Shown: in pieces, positions 33,483-43,509 of the stretch | How positions within the stretch are numbered: the stretch's first letter is position 1 | Layout of the letters: the number at the start of each line of letters is the position of its first letter | NCBI GenBank assembly: GCA_949987565.1 | Contig: OX465111.1 | Coordinates: forward strand, 13,940,276 to 14,004,275 | Length of the DNA: 64,000 nt | Source: Luidia sarsii | Taxonomy: Eukaryota; Echinodermata; Asteroidea; Paxillosida; Luidiidae | Direction of reading: 5' to 3' | The notes under the pieces: generated by a model | Told to the model about the DNA's origin: nothing | The model's input: only the letters and a program-made list of their open reading frames with translations | Databases searched by the model: none | Position numbers and translations under genes: made by a program

Positions 33483-36400
33483 CTAAGTAGTCTCGAAAGA
33501 CAAGGACTTCATATTTGCAAGTAAGGACCGTTCTCTTGCCGGGTCTTCGGGGATTCTTTGCCGTAGAAGGGCAGCGGCAAGCACCTCCTTGTTCTCTTGG
33601 ACCCATTTGTCAAAGGTCTTAGCAGATGGCATGAGCTTTCTTCCCATCGCGGTGTTCTTGTACTCCTCGTACAGTGGGTCTGCCGCTCCAGCGAGGAGGA
33701 GCTGGTACCAATTCATGGTGGCCTCGTTGCCAGGGACATCTTTGTGCTTCTTCCTGGCCTGCTCCAAAGTCAGCTGAGGGACAGAGGGAGAGAGTGAAGA
33801 TTACCAAGAGTGAATATTTTGGGTAGGTGGAGTGACAGCAATGTCTCATTGACTCTAAGTGCATTTTACATGGATCACAGAGCCCAGTCAAGCACTATTT
33901 TGAACCTATAGTAAAAAGGAGGGGAATAAATGCTAAAATCAATGTCATCAATAATGAATGAACATGATATTTTCCTTAAAAACCAAGAAGACATCATTAT
34001 TAAAAGTCCATGAAGTAAAACTGGGTGTTTTTCCCTTACCGATGAAATATCCTTACTCTATTTGAGATTTAAGATAAATTACCCAAGACTGCATTGGGGG
34101 AAAACTATTTTACAACATTTTACTATTCTAGCACCCAAGCTATTCAACCCTACCTCAGGCTGGGCCAGTTAAATAGTCAACTACTGTTGCTTGGTTGGTG
34201 TGCCAGTTGCCGGCAAGCAATTGACCATTAACTGTCATTCGTGAATTCACACCGACTTTTTGGGGGTCAGATGCAAACAACAATTGGTTGCAATTCCAGC
34301 TACAGCAGTTTTTATTTTTTTCGTTTTAGATTCAAACAGAGGAGAGGAAATACCACTGACTTAGTTCAAATCCTGGTCCAGTCATACATTCTTAGTTCTT
34401 TGCATTCTCAGCCAATTTCATCTCCCGTTCGTCTCAAATCTTACAATGAGTTTTAGAAATTAACTAAAGGCATAGGTTAGTCATGCAATGAGTTTTAGAA
34501 ACTATTTAAAGACATACGTCTTAAGTATGAAAGAAAAAGAATTGTACCAAAGTCCCATTTAAAACAGTGTCAGCCTACCTTGGCATTGACGATGGTCCTT
34601 CCAAGCGGCTTCAGATGTTTGTTCATGATGTCGGCAATCTGCCCCACTGTCAGCCAGTCGGTTGCCAGGGTGATGACTTTGTTCAAGTATTTATCTCGGT
34701 GACTGATGATGTGGCGCACAGCCTCGCCGAGATGTCTTATGTGGATCAAGCCATAAGCCTGATCCCCTGTTGGAATTTCTGTGAGGAAAAACAAAATAGA
34801 CAAGAAGATAACTTGAAGGACTTGATTCATAACAAGTTATGGGATGAATGCATTCCTACCAACTATCTAGTTGCATGATATACTAAATTGATAAAAAAAG
34901 ATTGTTTTTTTTTTCAAAAAGGGGAAAAAATAAATTTAAAAGAACACAGTATCTTTCCTCAAGGTTTCAGTTATTCACTTTAGAACAACAATCACACCTT
35001 TTCATTAGTTTTCGATTAATCCATTCATCCATCCAAATACTATTTTCGGCTTCAAATTCCTGAGAAAAGAATCAATTATCTATAAAGAACACACTGAGAA
35101 ATACACATGTTCCCATAATATTTTGTGGAGTTGTACCGCCCAAGCGTTTTTCAAAAGACGAGGTTTACTTTTGACCAATCAGCGTCCGGCATAATCCTTA
35201 CGTCATCATCCCGCCAACTTGTGAAATGAGCAAAACAAAGATGGACGACGGACCGCAGGTTGAATACCGGGGTTGGAAAACCGCTACATTTCATGCCATA
35301 AACCCAACGAAAGCTCCGAGTGAGAAGCAACATACCCTGGTGTCTGGAGGAAGAATGCTTGGCGTGTTGGAATACGGAGGTAGGTTTGTGAAATATTAAG
35401 ATTTAGTGATATAATTCGCCTTCTAATGTACGGTTATAAATTATGTAATGTACACTGTGCAGGTACTATATCTACTCGACGCTTGGCCTTCTAACTCACA
35501 TCGCACGATGAAAACAACTCCGTAACGATCTCAGACTTCGTATCTTCCGGTTTGTTTCCTGCTCTTGTCCGTCACCGAAAATGTGGAAAGTTATTAAGGC
35601 TCTTCCGATAGGCCAAACTCGTGTGATTCAAAAAGTTGCTCTTTTGGGGTCTATTTTCCTAGGTACAAAATTGGCAGTTGCTTCGTACTAAATCCAGTTT
35701 TCTTTATTGGTGGTCCTAAAAACAAAATCTGACAAACCCCAACATACGTAGACAAAAAATATATCACGCAACTTGAGGCAGCCCGTTCTGGGTAAAATCT
35801 ATGGAGGCTCCTAAAGGGCGTCTCGCTTATATCTTATTATTTTTTATTATTTAAAGCCATAAAGTAACATGGCCTAATAGACTTTAAAATATATAATTAT
35901 ATACATATAAAAATGGGCAGCTAGAGAAAGTATCAAGAAGGAGGAAATCAAATGTGTCTCTTGAGTGACATTGGGAAAGGTCAAAACTGAAGAAGCAGTA
36001 AGAAAGAGGATTGTGGAGTTTTTTTAAACGTCACAGAAGAAGACATCAACCAGATAAAAAATACAACCCCACCAAAAGGGCAAAGAAAACAGAATCTGCT
36101 TCTATGGCTGAATCACAATTAGCTTGGACCAAGCCAAACAATCACATCCTGCCTCGATGTATCTTTTGATGTGGAAATTAACAAGGATGAGAAATGCTGC
36201 GTGTATCACTCATAAAGCCCTACCGTATTATCACCTCTATGGTTTACTTGAAGATCCAAATTCAAAAAAGTAAAAAGATATCTTTCAATTTAGTGGGCCT
36301 GACGTTTCGATCCTAGCAGGACCTTTCTCAAAGGCAGTGTCCTTGTCACTCTGCCTTTGAGAAAGGTCCTGTTAGGATCGAAACGTCAGGCCCACTAAAT

Positions 36401-39152
36401 TTTAAGATTTGCATTTTGGTTATTTTAGTCAGTAAGCAGTTTGCAACATTTTTGTATATCACCTTAAGATATCTTTCAGTTAAATTAACTTCTTTTCCCA
36501 TTTTAAGAACATTATCCTCAATTTGAATGATTCATTATGGTGATTAAATTTATTTCCTTATTATTATGAGTCCAGTTTTGATGAAGATGGGAAAGGAGAG
36601 GGTAGCATGAAGGGAAAGGAGTTGATATGTGATAACAAAAAGTCAATCCAACATCCCCATCTCACAGTGGCTCAGGCCAATGGGACAAAATTAATACAAA
36701 CCAATAAGTTTTAAGCATAAATTATGAATGTTTGGAGGAAAGTGTTAGAAGCAGTGTCGAAATAAAAACCCGAAAGATGAACAAAACAAAAACATACAAG
36801 GAAGAATTTTATAGTGCCACTCAGGATTTGAGTTATTTTAAGAATTTATTTTGCGTTTGGCTGCACTGGGACACCTTACTAAACACCACCGTCGGAAATA
36901 GGTCACGGTGCTTACTGCGCGGTGCGCCGTGGACATCAACACAACCGGGTAATCACACGGAAGTGACAGGCTTGATCAACATTCTACATGATTATTCTAA
37001 TAGTCTGTGGTGTGGACAAAGTGACTGAGACCTCTTTTAGTGTGATACTTTCGTTCACATTGGTCAGCTTGAAGAAAAGGCCTTATATCGTCGAAAACCG
37101 GTCACTGGAGGATACTAGTAATTAATATTCTGAAGTTCCTTTCCTTTTTACAAGAATTACTTCACTTTATAGACCAACATTTATGTTAATGTACATGCAA
37201 TCTCCTCCTAAGTTAAGGGTATTAATTTTATGTTGAGAAACACTAGCGCAATACTGTAAATCAATACAAAAACCAAGGAGGAAGGAAAACGACGGTCCGT
37301 ACGTACGTACGATAATTCATACGTTTCGTGTGATTCCGGATGGGACAATAATTGTCAATTGTACATTACTGACAAAACCTAGGCCTACTGGGAAATTGTG
37401 TGCGCTCAGTATTAATTGTACATTAATCTATGGACTCGTTATCACTTCTAAAAATTTGTGTCAAAATGTTTTCCTTATCTGAGCTGTTCGTGCAGATAAC
37501 GGCATATTAATGCCGAATACATTGCACTTCACAGATACGCAAATATTTTCTTATTGTCTGTATAATAGTACTAGGCCATAATAGTAGTCTTGGTTTCGAG
37601 TCATGAGTTCGGTGTAGTCTTGGACTCCACGCGCTTGCTCTCGGCTTTCGGTCAGGACATTGGTCGCTTTAACCCGAAATAAGTATAATTGAGTATTCAG
37701 AGGAGATCAGGTTTAACTTTGATATAAATAGTGGCCTGGGTGTTCATGGCCTCGGGCCAGCAGGATTTTTAGCCTTGCTGGTCAGCAGAAAATTTATCAG
37801 GGAAATTCCTCTTATACATTTATAGACCTATTATTAACTAATACCTTACCCTGACCCTGACCCTGACCCTAACCCTAATCCAGCCGGATCTTTGGCCCTG
37901 CTGGCCGACGGAAAATGTATCAGGAAAATTCTTCTTAGGCTAATACCGTAACCCTACCCTAACCCTAACAACCCTGATCCTAACCCCAACCCCAACCCCG
38001 ACACCGACACCGACACCGACCCGAACCCAAACACAAACACAAACACAAATACTAACTCTAACTCTAACCCTAACTCTAACTCTAACTCTAACTCTAACTC
38101 TAACTCTAACTCTAACTCTAACTCTAACTCTAACTCTAACTCTAACTCTAACTCTAACTCTAACTCTAACTCTAACTCTAACTCTAACTCTAACTCTAAC
38201 TCTAACTCTAACTCTAACTCTAACTCTAACTCTAACTCTAACTCTAACTCTAACTCTAACCCTAACCCTAACCCTAACTCTAACTCTAACTCTAACCCTA
38301 ACCCTAACCCTAACCCTAACCCTAACCCCAACCCCAACCCCAACCCCAACCCCAACCCCAACCCCAACCCCAACCCCAACCCCAACCCCAACCCCAACCC
38401 CAACCCCAACCCCAACCCCAACCCCAACCCTAACCCTAACCCCAACCACAACCCCAACCACAAACCACAATCCAAACCCTAACTTCAACCACGGGCCATT
38501 TGTAATTAGTTCTTGACCACCCCCCCCCCCAAAAAAAAAAAATAATAAAATAAATAAATAAATAAATAAATAAATAAAAAATGGCTTGGTTTGTAAATGA
38601 TGTCAAGGTGGTATAGGGAAACTCACCGAAGTTATAAATGCCTTCCCTGTCCTTTGTGGGTTTCAGGTCGCACGCGTACCTCTCGTAGGAAACGGGAAGG
38701 TTGACGGCCGTCATCGGGATCTTCTTCTGCCGGACGTAGTCCGTGACCATGGCCTTAGCGTCGCACCAGGGCACAGGCGCCCCGGTGATCTTGTGGCAGT
38801 GCGGGGCGGTGGTGTGGACGAGGTGGGGCAGCCCGACAGCCGCGCAGGCGTTGGCCGCGTTGACGCCGTACTGGAGCTCGATGCTGGCGGCGTCCTGCGC
38901 CAGTCGGTCCGGCGGAAGCGTGTTCAGGAAGCAGCAGTCGGCGCCGTGCAGGACGGGGATCAGGCTCTCGCCCTGGGCCAGGTCCGCCTGCACCACCTGG
39001 CAGCCGGCCGCCTGCAGGGCCAGCGAGCCGGGAGAGGTCGGGTTGCGGGTGACGGCGCGGACCACGAAGGTGTCGGGCCGCTCCAGGAGAGCTCGCACCA
39101 CGGAGCCACCCTGCTGCCCCGTGGCACCAAAAACGGTCACCACTGTCTTCAT
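33483..39152 (-). CDS. NmrA-like NAD(P)-binding protein, paralog A
   Basis: NmrA-like proteins (vertebrate NMRAL1/HSCARG) are atypical short-chain dehydrogenases that bind NADP(H) and act as redox sensors rather than enzymes. Three coding exons: 39152-38627, 34778-34579 and 33773-33483, 1,017 nt, 338 aa, phases 1 and 0. The Rossmann motif is FGATGQQGGSVV (G9, G12, G15). RAVTRNP follows the first beta-alpha unit, where NADP phosphate is usually contacted. An AG acceptor 4 bp before the ATG implies a 5' untranslated exon; GABP/ETS-like CTTCCGG at about 39634 may mark its promoter. Intron 1 (3.8 kb) contains a telomere-like tract and an orphan plus-strand exon. The C-terminal tail (RQRIPEDPARERSLLANMKS) extends about 26 residues beyond paralog B. 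Homologous to human NMRAL1, but orthology within the tandem pair is unresolved. Confidence 0.92.
35175..35215 (+). promoter_or_regulatory. Promoter-like cluster: CCAAT box, CRE, E2F site
   Basis: GACCAATCAG (NF-Y type CCAAT box, core 35175-35179), TACGTCAT (CRE/ATF type, about 35199-35206) and TCCCGCC (E2F type, 35209-35215) lie in 41 bp, directly upstream of an ATG-bearing open frame that ends at a splice donor. Motif reading only. Confidence 0.45.
35226..35379 (+). CDS. Orphan first coding exon of an unidentified plus-strand gene
   Basis: A frame of 51 codons plus one base begins at ATG 35226 (second in-frame ATG at 35241 in the better context AAAGATGG) and ends at GGAG|GTAGGT. The peptide includes EYRGWKTATFHAI and TLVSGGRMLGVLEYG. 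I do not recognise the family. A CCAAT/CRE/E2F cluster lies just upstream, as expected for a real housekeeping start. It is nested in intron 1 of NmrA-like paralog A on the opposite strand. I could not find downstream exons between here and 38.6 kb, so the rest may be missing, distant or too short to see. Alternatives are a gene fragment left by duplication, or chance. Confidence 0.4.
36286..36463. mobile_element. Foldback repeat family B, copy 8 (best palindrome)
   Basis: Left arm TTTAGTGGGCCTGACGTTTC...CTCAAAGGCAG and right arm CTGCCTTTGAGAAAGGTCCT...GTCAGGCCCACTAAATTTTA pair over about 50 nt around a 16-nt loop. The outer segment then reads out to GTATATCAC. Only one of the two outer segments is present. 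Confidence 0.85.
37752..37945 (+). repeat. Direct duplication beside the telomere-like tract
   Basis: CCAGCAGGATTTTTAGCCTT...ATTTATCAGGGAAATTCCTC (37757-37815) recurs as CCAGCCGGATCTTTGGCCCT...ATGTATCAGGAAAATTCTTC (37881-37935). Each copy is followed by a tract of CCCTGA/CCCTAA type, so a unit of unique plus telomere-like DNA has been duplicated. Confidence 0.7.
37846..38480. repeat. Interstitial telomere-like tract (CCCTAA variants)
   Basis: Blocks of (CCCTGA)n and (CCCTAA)n, then a long pure (AACTCT)n block (about 38046-38265), a short CCCTAA block and a pure (AACCCC)n block (about 38327-38427). The C-rich strand is the plus strand, so the G-rich strand (TTAGGG, TTAGAG, TTGGGG) is the transcribed sense of the NmrA-like gene that contains it. 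Ends about 145 bp from that gene's exon 1 donor. Confidence 0.95.
38543..38579 (+). repeat. (AAAT)n microsatellite
   Basis: AATAAATAAATAAATAAATA run after a C/A homopolymer pair, between the telomere-like tract and the exon 1 donor of NmrA-like paralog A. Confidence 0.9.
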
Positions 39153-42039
39153 CGCTCTGAAGAAAAGAAGCAGGTGAGTAAAGATGCGGCTTCACTTTTA
39201 AAGACTCGATTTCAACTGTTTAGGCTTTTAATCTCCAAGGTCATGAAGCTGGGGCCGAAACATCTGATGAGTTCCAGGTGACTCCCCACAGAACTTTAAC
39301 GATCGAGAAAGGTACTGCTAGGATGGAAACGTCCATTTAATTTTCACCTGATTCTTATACTTACTCGCTGCTCAGTGTTCTTTTTTTTGTCCACCGTTCT
39401 TGTAATAGTTGTTTTACGTAATGGGGATGCTAAAATAAGGGCAAGGCAGTAGAGCAATCTCTTTTCGAAGAGTAGGCTACAACTAATCACCTCTTACACG
39501 GAACATAATTCTATTATGAATGGCAGCTCGTCCCGCGATATTCTTTTTCTGTAAATGGAAAGACGGATGGCAAATCAAAACTTACCCAGTCTCGTGGGCT
39601 ACGACGACTACGTGCCAAATGGCTGAAATGCAACTTCCGGCGCCTTACAGTGAGCAGCCTGTCTTGCAAACTTTAAAAGACCATGGAAATACCAACAACT
39701 ACCGAGGGGGAAATCGGCAGTCAGTTAACGTCCGATTGCCACTGCAAACCACCAACGTCGTAATTGCCACAAAATACACACACGCACCCAGCCGTGCACG
39801 AGTTACCCGATTGTGCACGATTGATTTCCTTTTCACGGGATGCGAACTTTAGCCTCCTCGCCGTGGCATTCTCCTTTATTTCCGAGCGATGATAAATCCG
39901 TCTCGACCGAGATACCATTCAGCGGATGCCGTGCAGTCATCCAGAAGCCTTTGTGTCTGTGTATTTATCACATTTGTATTGAAGTCCGATCTGCTGAGCA
40001 AAGCGTTCCACTGCGTTGGCTGACAATAGATATCACGAATCAATGAATAACACTCCCGCCAGGGTTCTAGCAAACATTCATTGGGCATTTTTTATAAGTG
40101 TATTTTATTTGATGGTGGTTGTGCGTCGGGTTTTTTCATTTTGTACATATCAAAGAGATTTTGTTATCGGTCGCAACTAGAGCCGGATGCTACACAAGGC
40201 ATCTACGAGGCATTTTGGGCGACTTTGTATGGAAGGGAATCCGTTAGAGAGAGGGCTTTCTTCGTTTTGGTTTACTACTTAGCAAGGCTCCATTCAAAGA
40301 GATAGGAGCCATAATCGGATGTCAGGGAGAATTCGACTTGTCTCCCATTGTAAACCACCCGTTGAATAAACACGCAATTCAATGGCAGTATAACCTCAAC
40401 AAAATATTGTTGTCGGGTATATACTGAGGTCTGGGTTCTTCGAGCAGTTTTGAGTTTGCCCTACCAGGGGTTCTCGTTATTTTTACGAGAGTTCTGTGTA
40501 CTTTGTAAATGTTGGTGTGTGCTTTCATTTGTTGGTTTAGGCATGTTTATTTTCTACAAAGGATTTCTGAATGGGGACCATCTATTGAGTTACCAGTGAC
40601 GTCAGTTGTAAAGGAGCCCTGGTAAAACTGCTTTCATACAACCTCCAATGCATTTTATTTGAAAATGTAGATAACACCTTAAGTCGGAATAAAAATGTTT
40701 TAGTCATAACTCGAGAGTACGTTATTGAATACAATAGCTAGTATTTCCCAAAATCATATAGAAAACCCTTTGGTTTTCGGATGCGGTGTTTAAAGTGATC
40801 AAAAATGTCTCCACCGAAGAAAGGATTTGCTGCAAATTGCGCCTTTAAACCTTTTTTCTTTGATTTGAAATTTGAACAAGTTAGTGAGTTATGGGCCTCT
40901 AATAGGTGTATATGAACCACAATGAAATACTGTGGACGTGAACATCACGTAGCAATGTGAAGGTCGTCTGTATTTCCCGTTCAGCTTCACGCCTGTTGAT
41001 ATCCTAATGTTTGAACACGCCTTCTTTGGTGTATACTTTAAATTCCAAAATGTTGATTTTGATTTATCAACGCATGACGTGCGTGTTAATGTAAACATAA
41101 AGAGGAATTGACGGGGGCATAAAATTCAAACATTGTCTGTACCAGTCTGGTATACATATCCCATGCACGAATGATTATCGTATTTTGGCTCGAGGTTGAT
41201 CCGTTGATGTTTCTGACTAGGGGATAAACCTATACAGACACCAGTAACTATATATAGCTTTGCTCTCTTGTAGACGGTGGCGGTCGACTCTACCCCAAAA
41301 CCTGTCACGGTTGCACTCCTTGGTAGCATCTTGAAGATAGTCTATTAAATGTGTGTATTTTATTCGCTTATGTTCTGTCCTGAGCGTTGAAGAAGTGTGA
41401 TTTGGCTATTACCAACACACTATTATCGTTCCAAAATGTACTCAATGCAGCCCCGAAGAACGCAGTTTTCTTCAGTGAAAGTTGAACCACAATAACAATG
41501 ACTGTATTCAAAGACTATAACAGTGGACCATGGGCACATTTTTTTCTTTTAAACTTCTTTTCAAAAGTTCCTTTATTTATTTGTGTGACGCCCCTAACTG
41601 CACTGCCGTAGCCAGGATTACAGCAATCGGTTGATTACATCTGTAAACGGGGGCGTGATCCTTGGGAAAAGACGGTAATAAATTGTCAAATTTATAGTTG
41701 ACTATTTGGGAAGGCCGACATCTAATGGCTTGATAGGTCAGATGGTTAGAGCACTGGTACGCAAAACCAGATATCTCGGGTTCAAGTCCCTATCCAGTAA
41801 AAGCTTTCTCTGTCATCTTATTTCAAAAACTGCACATTAGTTTCTATAGTCAGTTTTCCCTACAACATCTAGAACAAACTACAATCCTGAGAGTGCAAGA
41901 TTTGCTTTTAAATGATTACTGGAAAACAAGTCCCACAGGAAACTGTTTTAGTGCAATATATTTCAGTCGGGCTAGCAGCTGTCTCATTTGTCCGCCTTGA
42001 AAGGAGACAATTCTGTCCGTGCAGCTTCTGGTTCCATTG
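39153..42039. other. Interval between the two NmrA-like genes, no further gene seen
   Basis: Contains a degraded family B arm (39300-39345), a possible paralog A promoter near 39.6 kb and a tRNA-like sequence at 41736-41806. Open frames are short and unsupported. Confidence 0.5.
41736..41806 (+). other. tRNA-like sequence (Cys-type anticodon loop), SINE head or pseudogene
   Basis: Contains ATAGGTCAGATGGTTAGAGC (D-arm-like), a perfect 5-bp stem CTGGT/ACCAG around ACGCAAA (anticodon GCA, but C instead of T before it) and a consensus B box GGGTTCAAGTCCC. The D stem has one mismatch and the expected acceptor arms (GGCTTGA/TCCAGTA) do not pair, so a functional tRNA is unlikely. A matching fragment lies at 32425-32455. 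Confidence 0.5.
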
Positions 42040-43509
42040 TCATTGTAGATCAGCAGCAAGCGCCTCCTTGTTCTCCTCGACCCATTCGTCAAAGGTCTTG
42101 GCAGACGGCATGAGCTTCCTTCCCAGCGCAGTGTCCTTGTATTCCTCGTACTGTGGATCGGCAGGTCCGGCAAGAATAAACTGGTACCAATTCATGACGG
42201 CCTCGTTCCCAGGGACATCTCTGTACCTCTCTCTTGCCTCGTCCAATGAGACCTGAAATGCAGAAAAATTATTTTTGATTGTTGGTAGTTTATTCCTCAA
42301 GGAGTTTGTTTCCGCGGTGCTCTTTTGAAGTCCCGCTAGTGTATTACGCCAATGATCCCACCTTGACATTGCCGATGGTCCTTCCAAGCGGCTTCAGATG
42401 TTTGTTCATGATGTCGGCAATCTGCCCCACAGTCAGGCAGTCGGTTACCAGGGTGATGTTCTGGTTCAGGTACTCATCTCTGTGGCTGATGATGTGGCGC
42501 ACAGCCTCGCCGAGGTATCTTATGTGGATCATACCGCAGGCCTCCTCGCCAGATGGCGTGTCTGTCAGGAGAATTCATAACATAGAGAAATACAATAAGA
42601 CTCGGCGGAATCAGACCAAAATACACTGCCTATGGTGTCTCAGACCCCTACAGTCCCATCTATGGAGTATAAGAATAAGTTGAGATGTCTTTCTAGGTTT
42701 CATATCAGATATCAACTGGAATGAGGTACTCACAACAGGCAGTTTCAAACAATATATATATCCCATATAGGGTGCTATAAGTTGCTATAAAGTGCTATAG
42801 ACTAAACGTAAAAAAGAACCCAATAACCCAAGAGTATGGCTCTTCTTACAGCCACATACCGGTACTCCTTACCAAAAGAGATTACTAAAATGCGACAAAA
42901 AGTCCCTGCGGTATCATCTTTTCCTGACTAAGGAATTTGATACCATTTAATAATTATTTGACATCTCCCGGCAGCAAACTCACCGAAGTTGTAGACACCA
43001 TCCCTGGCTTTTTGAGGTTTGGTATCGTCCAGATAGTTCTCGTAGTACTCGGGAAGAGTGATCGTCGTGACCTGAAGACACTTCTGCTGGATATAGTCGG
43101 CGATGCGGGCTTTGGCGTCGCTCCAAGAGACGGGCGCCCCCGTGATCTCCTCGCAGTTGGGACCACTGGAGAAGACGAGGTGCCCGACGCCAGCGGCCGC
43201 GCAGGCGTTGGCCGCATTGACGCCGTACTGGAGCTCGATGCTGGCGGCGTCCTGCGCCAGTCGGTCCGGTGGCAGCGTGTTCAGGAAGCAGCAGTCGGCG
43301 CCGTGCAGGACGGGGATCAGGCTCTCGCCCTGGGCCAGGTCCGCCTGCACCACCTGGCAGCCGGCCGCCTGCAGGGCCAGCGAGCCGGGAGAGGTCGGGT
43401 TGCGGGTGACGGCGCGGACCACGAAGGTGTCGGGCCGCTCCAAGAGAGCTCGCACCACGGAGCCACCCTGCTGCCCTGTGGCACCAAACACGGTCACCAC
43501 TGTCTTCAT
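42040..43509 (-). CDS. NmrA-like NAD(P)-binding protein, paralog B
   Basis: Tandem paralog of the gene at 33483-39152, same strand and same three-exon structure: 43509-42984 (526 nt, the same length as in A), 42561-42362 (200 nt, same length) and 42252-42040. Total 939 nt, 312 aa. The Rossmann motif is FGATGQQGGSVV. Residues 1-105 are identical to paralog A; the next 71 are only about half identical, and the C-terminus ends at EENKEALAADLQ without the extra tail of A. Introns are short (about 420 and 110 bp), unlike the 3.8-kb first intron of A. An acceptor TTTAG|AGCG lies 4 bp before the ATG. Function as for A: NADP-binding redox-sensor-like protein by homology, ligand unproven. Confidence 0.92.

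Noticed and set aside
36732..37028. 98-codon open frame as continuation of the orphan exon at 35226
   Set aside because: No acceptor in the right phase was found at its start, and the sequence shows no continuity or family resemblance.
37940..38488. Open frames of Val/Arg or Leu/Glu dipeptide repeats
   Set aside because: Pure consequence of the six-base telomere-like repeat in all frames.
38743..39281. Long plus-strand frames opposite the NmrA-like exon 1 (also 42937-43636)
   Set aside because: They are antisense shadows of a GC-rich coding exon; the same shadows appear in both paralogs.
41736..41806. Functional tRNA-Cys gene
   Set aside because: The anticodon stem and B box are good, but the acceptor arms do not pair, the base before the anticodon is C rather than T, and a D-stem pair is broken.
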